DNA of 64,000 nt from Cystobacter fuscus DSM 2262 (GTDB lineage Bacteria > Myxococcota > Myxococcia > Myxococcales > Myxococcaceae): positions 372,001 to 436,000 of the forward strand of contig NZ_ANAH02000004.1 in assembly GCF_000335475.2 (NCBI RefSeq). The letters run 5' to 3'. Shown piece after piece: positions 1-10,724 of the stretch (positions within the stretch are counted from its first letter, which is position 1; each line of letters begins with the position of its first letter). The notes below the pieces were generated by a model that saw only the letters and a list, made by a program, of their open reading frames with translations, had not been told where the DNA came from and did not search any database. Position numbers and translations under genes: made by a program.

Positions 1-512
1 TTCTTGTGGGCCACGTCCCGGTGGATGACGGGATGGGGCTTGCCCCCGGGCGTGGTGAAGGTATGCGCGTAGTGCAACGCGAGGCACACGTCGCGCACCA
101 CCGACAGCACGAAGCCCAGGGGCAGCGTCCCCCCGAGCCGCCGGCCCAGGGCGATCACCTGATCGAGGTTCTGCCCCGCGATGAACTCCATCGCCAGGAA
201 CAGCCCTCCCGGGTCCTGCCCCAGCTCGAACACCTGGCCGATGTTCGGATGGCTGAACGCCGCGGTGATGCGCGCCTCGTCCAGGAACATCCGCTCGAAC
301 TGCTCGTCACTGCGCGCGTCCGGGAGGATGCGCTTGATGGCCGCGTACTTGCGAAAGCCCCCCGGCCCCGACGTGTAGCCCAGGAACAGCTCGGCCATGC
401 CCCCCACTGACAACTGGGAGAGAACCTCGTAGCGTCCGATGCGCTCTCCCCGGTGGGGATCGAATGGCACGGGGGAAGACGAGGAGGAGGGCCCCTGGGC
501 AGGGTCGGACAT
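1..512 (-). CDS. Ser/Thr protein kinase, N-terminal part (cut by window edge)
   Basis: This is the N-terminal 170 residues of a Hanks-type Ser/Thr kinase that phosphorylates protein Ser/Thr. ATG at 512 opens MSDPAQGPSSSSSPVPFDPH, a short disordered leader. It is followed by RYEVLSQLSVGGMAELFLG (Gly loop), the ATP-binding lysine in AAIKRILPD, and VIHRDVAHKN at the window edge. The catalytic loop reads HRDVA.KN rather than HRDLKPxN, exactly as in the kinase at 3193-5154, so the two belong to one myxobacterial subfamily. The C-terminal sensor part lies outside the window, so its ligand or membrane anchoring cannot be judged. The gene is transcribed away from the DnaA-box-like cluster directly upstream. 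The family assignment is safe; target and role are unknown. Confidence 0.9.
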   Translation of the reverse strand, partial: MSDPAQGPSSSSSPVPFDPHRGERIGRYEVLSQLSVGGMAELFLGYTSGPGGFRKYAAIKRILPDARSDEQFERMFLDEARITAAFSHPNIGQVFELGQDPGGLFLAMEFIAGQNLDQVIALGRRLGGTLPLGFVLSVVRDVCLALHYAHTFTTPGGKPHPVIHRDVAHK

Positions 513-538
513 GGGCGCGCAGCATAGCCCACAGCCCC

Positions 539-787
539 TGTGGACGGCCTGTGGAGCAAACCGGGAGTCCCTGTGGACAACCCCACCGCACTCACCCCCC
601 TTGTGGATGGCCGGGGATAAGCGCCAACTTCCCCACATGTAGCATCCTCGGGATTCCTCAAGGATGACGAGTGCTTACGGACTTTTCCACAAGCCCACAC
701 CCCCTGCTGTTACCTCTTCTAGATCAAGATCACTCTCTATCCAGTGAAGAAACAGCGGGGCCTGGGGACAACGCGAACTGTGGACAA
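539..787. other. Cluster of DnaA-box-like 9-mers, possible oriC-like region
   Basis: This is the gene-free stretch between 513 and 801. It carries TGTGGACGG (539-547), TGTGGAGCA (550-558), TGTGGACAA (572-580), TGTGGATGG (602-610), TTCCCCACA (629-637), TTTTCCACA (683-691, a full match to TTWTNCACA), TGGGGACAA (763-771) and TGTGGACAA (779-787). Between the two groups, at about 706-756, lies a patch clearly richer in A+T than its surroundings, with two GATC sites (722 and 728). Boxes on both strands plus an AT-rich patch are what a bacterial replication origin looks like. No dnaA, dnaN, rpmH or parAB gene is in the window, so an oriC assignment is inference. A DnaA-controlled promoter region is the alternative. 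Confidence 0.45.
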
Positions 788-801
788 GGGCCCCCGGCGC
801 C

Positions 802-1089
802 TCAGTGCCAGGTGCGCACCAGGGACACCAGGGTGAGGCGGGCGCGCGTGGCATCCAGCTCCACCCTCACGTCGCAGCCGGCCAGCAGGAACTCCAGGGT
901 GACGGGGGCCGAGCGCGGCAGGAACTCCCGCTCCCGCGCCGCCTGGACCGCCAGCTGGAACAGCTCCCCCAACAACGTGTGGCGCGTGTCCGTCGGCAGC
1001 AGATCCATCTGCGCTTGCAGCGGGAACGGGACGAAGAGCGTGAAGGCTTGCGCCGGCTGCTCGGAGATCACGGATTCAGTGAAAGCCAT
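802..1089 (-). CDS. Small hypothetical protein (95 aa)
   Basis: I do not recognise this protein. The start at 1089 (MAFTESVISEQPAQAF) is preferred because GGGA lies just upstream; an in-frame ATG at 1113 has no better site. It has no signal peptide or membrane segment. The sequence alternates hydrophobic and charged residues (VTLEFLLAG, RVELDATRARLTLV), suggesting a small beta-rich soluble domain. Its stop borders the DnaA-box-like cluster, so it is transcribed towards that region. Codon use looks like that of neighbouring real genes, but no motif supports a function. Confidence 0.55.
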   Translation of the reverse strand: MAFTESVISEQPAQAFTLFVPFPLQAQMDLLPTDTRHTLLGELFQLAVQAAREREFLPRSAPVTLEFLLAGCDVRVELDATRARLTLVSLVRTWH

Positions 1090-1546
1090 GCGTCCCTGGA
1101 ATGCCAGAAGCATACCGGGAACGAGACGCCTGATTCCGAGAGGTTACGGGCTCTCCCGAGTGGGAGGGCCGTAGAAACGACAGGACTTTCAGGGCTGGAG
1201 GATTTCCCCGGTGGACGCAGGGGTCCGAGTTCCCCCTGGTCAGGCGGTCTCCGAGCGGCCAGGGGTCCACACTCCTGTCTGGAAGAAGGAGGGGTCCACC
1301 AAGGAGTGCGTGCACCCGGGGGCGGGCTGGGGTAATGCCGACCCTCATGACGCGAACCCGGGAGATGGATGGACGGCTGTCGGCCCGGGTGGAAGACCCG
1401 GCCGCGGCAGAAGCCGGGAGTCACGCGAAGGAGCTCCCTTGGAGTTGAGTCCCCCCCGTGGCCCCCGACCCTACCGCGACGCCTCTCTTAGTACGCATCA
1501 GGTCTCCGAGACCAGGGCCAACCCGACGGATTCTGTCGCGTCGACC
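1090..1546. other. Intergenic region upstream of squalene-synthase-like gene
   Basis: This stretch separates the small hypothetical gene (minus) from the squalene-synthase-like gene (plus). The plus-strand frame stays open from 1211, but that segment is Pro/Gly/Arg-rich, lacks family similarity and has no good ribosome site, so I treat it as non-coding. It should hold both divergent promoters; I see no convincing -35/-10 pair or operator. Confidence 0.4.
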
Positions 1547-2587
1547 ATGCCGATGTTGAACGATTCTTCCGCGCTCGCCTTCTGCCGCGAGGTGCTGCCG
1601 GCGGTGTCGCGCACCTTCGCGCTCAACATCCCCGTGCTGCCCGCGCCGCTGGATACGGCGGTGCTGGTGGCCTACCTGCTGTGCCGGATCGCCGACACGC
1701 TGGAGGACGAGGTGCAGGGGCCGGCCAGCGCGGTGCTGCTCGCCCAGCTGGCGCGCCTGAGCACGCTGCCCGAGGGGTGGCGGGAGGACGCCCGGCGCTT
1801 CACCCAGGAGGCCGCGCGGGTGCTGCGCGCCCAGGCGCCCGCGGCCGAGGTGCGGCTGGTGGAGGGCACGGGCCAGGTGTTGGAGGCGCTCGGGGAGCAC
1901 GCGGCGCCGGTGCGCGAGCACGTGGCCACGTGCCTGCGGCTGATGACGGAGGGCATGGGGCGCATGGGCAGCAAGGGCCGCGCCTCGGGCGGGGGCCTGG
2001 GCCTCGACTCGCTCGAGGAGACCCTGGAGTACTGCTACTACGTGGCGGGCACGGTGGGGGAGATGCTCACCCGGCTCTTCGAGTGGTACTCGCCCGAGGT
2101 GGCCCGGCGCGCGCGCACGCTCGAGCCGCGCTCGGTGGCGTTCGGCAACGCGCTGCAGCTCACCAACATCCTCAAGGACGTGCGCGAGGACCTGGAGCGG
2201 GGCTTCTGCTGGCTGCCCCGGACGGTGCTCGCCGAGCACGGCCTGACGCCCGAGGCCCTCTTGGAGCCGGGCAACCGCGGCGCGGCGCTCGAGGCCCATG
2301 GCCGGCTGGTGGCGGTGGCCCACCGGGAGCTGCGCCAGGCCTTCGAGTACGTGATGGGCCTGCCCCGCGAGGAGCACGGCATCCGCCTCTTCTGCCTGTG
2401 GCCGCTGTTCCTCGCGGTGATGACGCTGCGCAAGCTGTACGGCAATGGCCGGGTACTCGAGCCCGGGCCGGTGAAGGTGTCGCGGCGCACGGTGAAGTGG
2501 GTGGTGGCCGCGACGAAGCTGCTGGTCGCCCGGGACGGGGCGCTCAAGCTCATGTTCGCCGCGCTCACCGCCCCGCTGCCCGCCTGA
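1547..2587 (+). CDS. Squalene/phytoene synthase family protein
   Basis: Trans-isoprenyl diphosphate synthase of 346 aa, the usual length for head-to-head prenyl synthases. The first Asp-rich motif is DTLED (residues 50-54) and the second is NILKDVREDLERG (Asp 211 and 215), which bind Mg-diphosphate. SRTFALNI near the N-terminus and YCYYVAGTVGEMLTRLF in the middle match squalene synthase (condensation of two farnesyl diphosphates) better than phytoene synthase, and suit myxobacterial sterol or hopanoid synthesis. I chose ATG 1547 (MPMLNDSS); 1553 is also possible. No cyclase or HpnD/E partner is adjacent. Phytoene synthase activity cannot be excluded from sequence alone. Confidence 0.85.
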   Translation: MPMLNDSSALAFCREVLPAVSRTFALNIPVLPAPLDTAVLVAYLLCRIADTLEDEVQGPASAVLLAQLARLSTLPEGWREDARRFTQEAARVLRAQAPAAEVRLVEGTGQVLEALGEHAAPVREHVATCLRLMTEGMGRMGSKGRASGGGLGLDSLEETLEYCYYVAGTVGEMLTRLFEWYSPEVARRARTLEPRSVAFGNALQLTNILKDVREDLERGFCWLPRTVLAEHGLTPEALLEPGNRGAALEAHGRLVAVAHRELRQAFEYVMGLPREEHGIRLFCLWPLFLAVMTLRKLYGNGRVLEPGPVKVSRRTVKWVVAATKLLVARDGALKLMFAALTAPLPA

Positions 2588-2596
2588 GCCCGGGCC

Positions 2597-3192
2597 TCAC
2601 CCCGTCCGGACGCGGAACACCACGGTGAGGTTGTGGCTGGGCATCTGGATGACGCGCTCGCGCTCGAGGCCGTGCCGCCGCGCCTCGGCGGTGACGGCGC
2701 CCAGCTCGCGCACGCCCCAGGCGGGGTCGCGCTCGCGCAGCGAGGCGTCGAAGGCGAGGTTGCTCGGCGCCGGGGGCTCTCCCTCGACGAAGTACGCGCC
2801 GTAGAGCACGAGCGGCCCGCCCGGAGCGAGCACCCGCCCCGCGCCCCGCAGGAGCCCCTGGCAGGCCTCCCACGGGGAGATGTGCACCAGGTTGATGGCC
2901 ACGAGCGCGTCCGCGCGCTGCACCGGCCAGGGCTCGGCCAGCACGTCCAGCGCGAGCGGGGCGCGCAGGTTGGGCGGGCCCTCCTCCTGGCGCCAGGCCT
3001 CGATGCTCGCGAGCGCGGTGGGGTCCACGTCGGTGGGCTGCCAGGTGAGCCCGGGAAGGGCGCGCGCGAAGAAGACGGCGTGCTGGCCGGTGCCGCTCGC
3101 CAGCTCCAGCACGGTGCCCTGGGCGGGCAGCACCTCGCGCAGCACGGACAGCAGGGGCTCCCGGTTGCGCTCGGCGGAAGGGGCGTGGCGCT

Positions 3193-3196
<4 letters not shown>
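2597..3196 (-). CDS. DUF938-family SAM-dependent methyltransferase
   Basis: A 199-aa class I methyltransferase fold of the DUF938 family. The SAM loop is VLELASGTGQHAVFFA (about residues 33-48), followed by the acidic strand end WQPTDVDP and the family-typical NLVHISPWEA and VLYGAYFVEGE. The substrate is not known for this family. The ATG at 3196 overlaps the TGA of the upstream kinase gene (ATGA), indicating translational coupling with that kinase. It has no signal peptide and is presumably cytoplasmic. DUF938 is usually a stand-alone housekeeping-type gene, so coupling to a kinase may be only local. Confidence 0.85.
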
Positions 3197-5154
<1,958 letters not shown>

Positions 5155-5543
5155 TCGAGGAAACCAAGCTTATAGGACCCGCCGCCCCAGGCGGAAGCCA
5201 TCCCCGTGTTTTTCGCGTGAGAGCGTAACCGGAGTGCCTTCCATTGAAACCTTGAAGGCTCGTTTTCCGAGTTTCGATGGATCGAAAACACCGGTTTTTC
5301 TCGTTTCTTGAGACTCCCGGGGATGGCGGGGAAGAGTTGGCGAGGTGGCAGAAGGCGCTCGCCCTGCGCACGAAGGGGGAGGAGCGCAAGCCCCGCCCGA
5401 AGAACGAGTCAACTGTCGTCCGGTGAGCACCTGCGGGGGGGGCGACGGGTGCTCGACGATTGGAGGGCCCGGCGACATCCGGTGAGGCTGCACAAGCCGG
5501 GGAGTGTGTCCACATTGGCGGAATTCCGAAGGTGGAGTTCCCC
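5155..5543. promoter_or_regulatory. Divergent promoter region with 16-bp inverted repeat
   Basis: This 390-bp region lies between the kinase (minus) and the PilZ gene (plus). It contains TTTCGAT-GG-ATCGAAA at 5272-5287, a perfect 7-bp inverted repeat flanked by further T- and A-rich runs (CGTTTTCC before, GGTTTTTCTCG after). In this GC-rich genome such an AT-rich dyad near divergent starts is a plausible operator. No cognate regulator can be named. Confidence 0.45.
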
Positions 5544-7607
5544 ATGGCGACGAAAAAGGTGGCGGAGCTCGTGCGTGCCCGAGACAGCGTCCTGGGCTAT
5601 CGCATGGGTCCGGGGTTGGTGGCGGTGGCGTCCGTGGAAGGTGAACGTTCTCCGGCGGGGCGGTTGGTGCAACTGTCACCGGAGCATTTGACGGTGTGCC
5701 TGCAGAAGCCCACGGCGCTCAAGCCGGGGCAGCGGGCCAACGTGGTGTTGGGCGTGGGAGGGGAAGCAACGGCCCTGAGGGCCGAGGTGATGAAGATCCA
5801 TCGGCCGGCGCCCAAGGCGCTGCCGGAGTTGAGCCTGCGCTTCGTGGCGCCGCAGCTCGCACAGGGCCGCCACATCGTCTCCATGCTGGAGGGCTGGCGC
5901 GACAAGGGCCACCTGGAGCTGCCGCGCGCGAGCCCCATCTGGAAGGAGCGGATCGTGCGCGCGGATCGCATCGGCCGCATCTTCGAGGCGCTCACGGCGC
6001 GGCGCTGCCGGGGCCGGGCGCGCTCGGAGCACGGGGACGTGGAGCTGTCCGCGGCGCTCTTCGACAAGTACGACGCCCGGGTGGCCTGGGAGGTGCGTGG
6101 GGGCGTGCTGCCGCCCGGCCCCTTCCTGCTGGAGGTGTATGGCTTCAGCTCCGTGCTGCGCTTCCAGGTGGACGAGGCGCTGCACGAGGACGGGCTGTGG
6201 AGCGTGAAGCTGCCCTCGGAGTTGGTGCGCTACCGCCACCGCCGGCTGCGCCGTGCTCCGGCGTGGGGCGGCTGCGTGGCGCGCTTCGCCCATCCGCTCT
6301 GGCCCCAGGTGCGCGTGGAGCGCGAGCTGATGGACATCAGCTACGAGGGCCTGTCCTTCGCCACCGAGCCGGGGGAGGACCTGCTCTACCCGGGGCTCGT
6401 GCTGAGCGAGATGGAGGTGGAGCTGCCGGGCCGCGCGCCGGTGTACGTCAAGGCGGAGGTGCGCAACATCAGCGGCACCAGCGCCGGCCGCCGCTGCGGC
6501 ATGAAGGTGGAGCCCGTGGGCGACGCGACGGCCTGGCGCATGCTCGTGGAGGAGCTGAGCCATCCGAACACGCGCGTGTCCGGGCAGTGGGATCAGGGCA
6601 CGTGGGATCTCTACGAGCGCTCGGGCTACTTCCGGCTGTCGGGCAAGACGCCCGCGGACTTCGAGCGCATGAAGGCCGAGTACCGTGACGCCCACGAGCG
6701 CCTGGAGCAGGCGCCCCGGCTGGGCTACCGCGTGGTGCGGCCCGTGCCCCAGAGCGACACGGTGGAGGCGAGCCTGTCCTGGCTCAAGCCGTACTCGGGC
6801 AGCTGGATGGCGCACCACCTGGCGCGGCACCTGCCCGCGGGCGAGCGCTGCCGCGGCACGGCGCGCGAGGCCCTGCGCGACATCTACCTGCGCGGCTTCG
6901 AGCCGGCGCAGACGGATCCGGACATCAAGTGGTTCCTCGCGTACTGCGAGGCGAACGTGCGCTGGGTGCGCTTCACGGCGCTCGACTTCGCCGAGTGGTA
7001 CCAGCACACGGGCCAGGCGTGCGTGCTCAACTTCCACCTGATGGAGGCGGACGCGCGCCGCGAGTGGGTGATGCCCGAGGGCTTCAGCCTGGGCGAGCCC
7101 ACGGCCGAGGAGAAGCAGGCGCTGTTCGCGCGGCTCGAGCGCACGCGTCCGGTGGCCTACCGCGAGGCGTTGGATCTGGTGCCCGAGCGCTTCGATCTGG
7201 CGGGGCTCAAGCAGCAGTGGAGCGGGGCGAAGCTGGGCCGCGAGCGCCACGTGCTGGTGGCGCGCAAGGACGGCCGCGCGGTGGCGGTGGGCGTCATGGA
7301 GGCGGCGCACGCGGGGCTCAACCTGTTCCACGTGCTCAACGGGCTGCGCATCATCCCGCTGGTGGACGCGTCCCTGCCCGAGGCGCAGCAGGCGATGCTG
7401 GCGCTGCTGGCCGGCGCCGCGGAGTGGTACCGGGCGCGTGGTCTGGACGTGTTCATCCACTACGTGGAGGAGGAGCACCGGGACTACCTCGGCGAGGCGA
7501 AGCTCACGGACCTGGGCGAGGGACGCATCTGGATCCTCTCCGCGCAGCTGCTGCCGGACTTCATCGAGCACCTGTGCGAGGCGACGACGCCCCGGGGAGG
7601 CGAGTGA
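5544..7607 (+). CDS. PilZ-domain protein with large uncharacterised C-terminal region
   Basis: 687 aa from ATG 5544, preceded by AAGGTGGAG. The N-terminal 110 residues look like a PilZ-like beta domain (LVQLSPEHLTVCL, ALRAEVMKIHR). A canonical PilZ domain lies at about residues 225-345: RHRRLRR supplies RxxxR and MDISYEGLSF supplies DxSxxG, the two c-di-GMP-binding signatures. The last roughly 300 residues (from KTPADFERMKAEY) resemble no family I can name securely; the layout (VLVARKDGRAVAVGVMEAAH) suggests an acyltransferase-like fold. It probably couples c-di-GMP to motility or matrix behaviour, cytoplasmically. It stands alone and ends convergently, 25 bp from the next gene. Confidence 0.8.
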   Translation: MATKKVAELVRARDSVLGYRMGPGLVAVASVEGERSPAGRLVQLSPEHLTVCLQKPTALKPGQRANVVLGVGGEATALRAEVMKIHRPAPKALPELSLRFVAPQLAQGRHIVSMLEGWRDKGHLELPRASPIWKERIVRADRIGRIFEALTARRCRGRARSEHGDVELSAALFDKYDARVAWEVRGGVLPPGPFLLEVYGFSSVLRFQVDEALHEDGLWSVKLPSELVRYRHRRLRRAPAWGGCVARFAHPLWPQVRVERELMDISYEGLSFATEPGEDLLYPGLVLSEMEVELPGRAPVYVKAEVRNISGTSAGRRCGMKVEPVGDATAWRMLVEELSHPNTRVSGQWDQGTWDLYERSGYFRLSGKTPADFERMKAEYRDAHERLEQAPRLGYRVVRPVPQSDTVEASLSWLKPYSGSWMAHHLARHLPAGERCRGTAREALRDIYLRGFEPAQTDPDIKWFLAYCEANVRWVRFTALDFAEWYQHTGQACVLNFHLMEADARREWVMPEGFSLGEPTAEEKQALFARLERTRPVAYREALDLVPERFDLAGLKQQWSGAKLGRERHVLVARKDGRAVAVGVMEAAHAGLNLFHVLNGLRIIPLVDASLPEAQQAMLALLAGAAEWYRARGLDVFIHYVEEEHRDYLGEAKLTDLGEGRIWILSAQLLPDFIEHLCEATTPRGGE

Positions 7608-7632
7608 GGCAGCGCTCCCCGGGGGTGGGCCC

Positions 7633-10464
7633 TCAGGGGGAGTAGGACTCGGTGGAGGCGGAGTCGTGGTTGCTCACGCCTCCCACCGCGAGCACCGTGC
7701 CATCGCCCAGGAGCGTGGCGGTGTGGCCGTAGCGGTCCACGTTCAGGGGGACCGTGTCGCTCCAGGTGCCGCTGACGGGATCGAAGAGTTCCGCGGCGGT
7801 GAGGATGCCCGTGGAGGGGTGGTAGCCGCCCGCCACGAGCACCTCGCCGCCGGGCAGGAGCGTGGCCGAGTGCGCGCGGCGGGGCGTGCGCACCGGGCCC
7901 GTGGTCGTCCAGGTGTCCGTGGTGGAGTCGTACAGCTCGGCGCTCGCGGCGGACGGGACGCCGGAGCCGAGGCCGCCCACCACGAGCACCCGGCCATCGG
8001 TGAGCCGCGTGGCGGTATGCACGCCGTGGCCCACCCGGGTGGCGCTCACGGGCGAGAAGCTCCCCGTGGCGGGGTCGAACACCTCGGCCGAGGCCAGGGG
8101 GTTGCCCGAGCCGTCCATGCCGCCGACCACGAGCACCCGGCCGTCGGGCAGGAGCGTCGCCGTGTGCCGCATGCGCGCCGTGCCCAGCGTGCCCGTGAGC
8201 GACCAGGTGTCGTGGGCGGGGTCGTACAGCTCGCTGGAGCCCAGCAGCTCGTCACCGTCCTCGGAGGTGGCGCCGCCCACCACGAGCACCCGGCCATCGG
8301 GCAGGAGCGTGGCCGTGGGGTGGTAGCGCAACTTGTGGAGAAGTCCCGCCGCCCTCCACTCGCCGAGCGCCGGGACATACAGCTCGGCGTGGGCGCGGGT
8401 GGAGCCGCCCACGAGCAGCACCCGGCCATCGGCCAGCCGGGTCATGGCGTGGCCGCGATGCGCGGTGAGGGTGCTTCCGGTGGCCGACCAGGTCGCGCCG
8501 AGGGGCTCGTACACCTCCGCCGTGCGGTTGAAGCCTCCGGCCACCAGCACCCGGCCATCCGCGAGGAGGGCCGCGGTGTGCATCAGCCGGGGCAGGAGCA
8601 GGTCGCCGCGGCGCACCCACGCCGTGTCCGGGGGAGGCGAGCACCGCGGGCTCATGTCCGAGGAGGCGGCGTTGTTGCCCTCGTCGCACTCCAGCTCGCG
8701 GCCCGCCCCCGGAGTGCCGTCGTCATCGGCCACGGCCCAGAGCCGGGCGCTCGGGTCTGGAGCGGTGGCGAGCTTCAACGTGGCGCTCGCCTCGCCCGCC
8801 GGGGGCAGGGACTGGGGCAGCGTGGCGACTCCCAGCAACTGGCCACCCGAGGCGGGAGCTCCCTGGTAGAAGGCCACCCTCAGCCCGGCCGAGGCCGCCG
8901 CGTCCCCCGTGTTGCGCACGCGGGCCTGGAGCGTCAGCGCCCAGGTGGTGGCGTCACACGTGGCGGTGAGCTCCGAAATCCTCACATCGGGCGCCGCGAA
9001 GGCGGACGTGCCGGGGCTGCCCTGGCTGTTGGAACGAAAGGAATTGAAGCCGCTCAACCAGGCGGTGGCGGGGTGGGTGGGCAGGGTGCCATCCTCGTTC
9101 ACGTGGGTGATGGAGTAGGCGTGCTGGTTCCAGACGCGCCGGGTGTTCACCCACCCGTCCTTCCTGTCCCGGTACAAGCGCAGGCCCGCGAACGGGCCGA
9201 AGCCACAGGTGGTGTTCTGCGCCACGAGCAGCTCGGCGTTGTGGTCTCCATCCACGTCGGCGACGATGGGCTGCTCGTAGGCGGTGCAGGAGCTGTGGGG
9301 CACCTCGAAGCGCACCGCGCCGGTGGTGCCGTCGTAGATGCGCAGCCGCACCTCGTCCGCGTAGATGATCTCCGAGCGCCCATCCCCCTCGAAGTCGAAG
9401 GTGGACGAGCCCGTGCGGTTGGAGCTGTGATCGCGCATGGTGCTCGTCCACTTCACCTGGCCGTCCGCCTCGAAGACGGTGTAGCGATCCGTGCCCGCGA
9501 CGCCGATCTCCGGCTGGCCGTCCCCGTCGAAGTCCGCGATGTTGGGCGTGCCACCCACGCCGCCCCCCGGAATGGGCATGGTCCACAGGGACTGGCAGTG
9601 GTCATCCATCAACGTCACGAAGCCGCTCCACACCACCACCACCTCTCCCTGGGGATCGGCGTCGAAGTTGGCCACCGCCGCGAGCCCATGGCCGATGTCG
9701 GTGTTCACGCACCGCGGCTGCCCGTCGGACTGGTAGATGGCCCGGTCGTTGATCACCTCGAGCTGCCCGTCCTGATCGATGTCCACCGCGAAGGAGATCG
9801 GGCCGTTGGTGGTGCCGCCCGCGCCGTCGGTGCCCAACCACTTGAGCGCTCCCGTGTGATCGAAGACGGCATGGCCGTTGATGATCTCCACCTGCCCGTC
9901 TCCCTCGAGGTCCGCCAGCGACGGGCCCCCCCAGTTGTTGCCCGGCCCCCCCGTGCGGAACTTGAAGGTGCCGTCGTGCTCGAAGCACAAGAGGCCCCGG
10001 CTGTCCTGGGCCACGGCGCAGATCTCCACCCGCCCGTCCCCATCCAGGTCACCCGCCGCGATGCTCGACGCGCCGCGCACCCGGTGCTCCTGCGCCGTCA
10101 CCGCCCACAACTCCCGGCCCGTGGCGCCATCCACCGCGCGCAGGATGCCATCGCTGATGTAGTTCTCTCCCGCGTAGGAGTTGAAGACGACGTCCGGAAC
10201 GCCATCCCCGTTGGTGTCCACCACCACGGGCGCCATCATCACGTTGGTGTGCGAGGGCATGACGTCACTGCCCGTCCAGGCCCACTCCAGCTCGGGCTCG
10301 AAGACAGGGGGCACGGGGGGCCTCGCCTCACAGCTTCCCGCGAGCAGTCCGCTCTGGGCACCGGGTGCTCTCTCGCCACTCGAGGCCTTCTGCCCGCAGC
10401 CGGCCAACGCCAACACCATCAGGCTCCCGCGGACACACCCGCGGACGATCCTCTTCTTGTCCAT
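7633..10464 (-). CDS. Secreted lipoprotein with FG-GAP/VCBS, CARDB-like and Kelch repeats
   Basis: 943 aa. ATG 10464 follows GGGGGAGAG. The signal MDKKRIVRGCVRGSLMVLALAGC has a type II lipobox (LALAGC), so the mature protein is lipid-anchored. Residues about 60-430 contain repeated calcium-type FG-GAP/VCBS units (DTNGDGVPDV, DLDGDGRVEI, DIDQDGQLEV, DFDGDGQPEIG), which predict a beta-propeller. A CARDB-like adhesion domain comes next (VRNTGDAAASAGLRVAFY, ECDEGNN). The last 320 residues hold six Kelch-type blades of the form ATLLPDGRVLVVGG. Two propellers joined by an Ig-like module suggest a surface binding or scaffold protein. No enzyme motif is seen. Confidence 0.9.
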   Translation of the reverse strand: MDKKRIVRGCVRGSLMVLALAGCGQKASSGERAPGAQSGLLAGSCEARPPVPPVFEPELEWAWTGSDVMPSHTNVMMAPVVVDTNGDGVPDVVFNSYAGENYISDGILRAVDGATGRELWAVTAQEHRVRGASSIAAGDLDGDGRVEICAVAQDSRGLLCFEHDGTFKFRTGGPGNNWGGPSLADLEGDGQVEIINGHAVFDHTGALKWLGTDGAGGTTNGPISFAVDIDQDGQLEVINDRAIYQSDGQPRCVNTDIGHGLAAVANFDADPQGEVVVVWSGFVTLMDDHCQSLWTMPIPGGGVGGTPNIADFDGDGQPEIGVAGTDRYTVFEADGQVKWTSTMRDHSSNRTGSSTFDFEGDGRSEIIYADEVRLRIYDGTTGAVRFEVPHSSCTAYEQPIVADVDGDHNAELLVAQNTTCGFGPFAGLRLYRDRKDGWVNTRRVWNQHAYSITHVNEDGTLPTHPATAWLSGFNSFRSNSQGSPGTSAFAAPDVRISELTATCDATTWALTLQARVRNTGDAAASAGLRVAFYQGAPASGGQLLGVATLPQSLPPAGEASATLKLATAPDPSARLWAVADDDGTPGAGRELECDEGNNAASSDMSPRCSPPPDTAWVRRGDLLLPRLMHTAALLADGRVLVAGGFNRTAEVYEPLGATWSATGSTLTAHRGHAMTRLADGRVLLVGGSTRAHAELYVPALGEWRAAGLLHKLRYHPTATLLPDGRVLVVGGATSEDGDELLGSSELYDPAHDTWSLTGTLGTARMRHTATLLPDGRVLVVGGMDGSGNPLASAEVFDPATGSFSPVSATRVGHGVHTATRLTDGRVLVVGGLGSGVPSAASAELYDSTTDTWTTTGPVRTPRRAHSATLLPGGEVLVAGGYHPSTGILTAAELFDPVSGTWSDTVPLNVDRYGHTATLLGDGTVLAVGGVSNHDSASTESYSP

Positions 10465-10724
10465 GGCTCTCCCCCGTGCACGGCATGGCCGGCCTCGGTC
10501 GTGCCCACCTGCGCCGACTTCAGCCGACAACACTCAATACTAAAGATGTACAACCCGGATAATTTGGAAACTCATGCTGTGGGAAAAGACTCAACTTGGG
10601 CAGGGGTGCGATCGAGCGCTTCGTCCTGAACCCTCCACATGTGAGCCTTTTCGGAGCGGGTTTTGTTGGACGGACAGCGCCTGAAGCAGCAGGGTGTTGC
10701 CTTGGATTCTCGTGGAGAAGGGTG

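Noticed and set aside
1211-1546. N-terminal extension of the squalene-synthase-like protein
   Set aside because: Open frame but Pro/Gly-rich, no family similarity and better start codons at 1547/1553.
7438-10629. 1063-aa plus-strand frame
   Set aside because: Antisense shadow of the FG-GAP/Kelch lipoprotein; Gly/Ala/His/Arg-rich with no domains.
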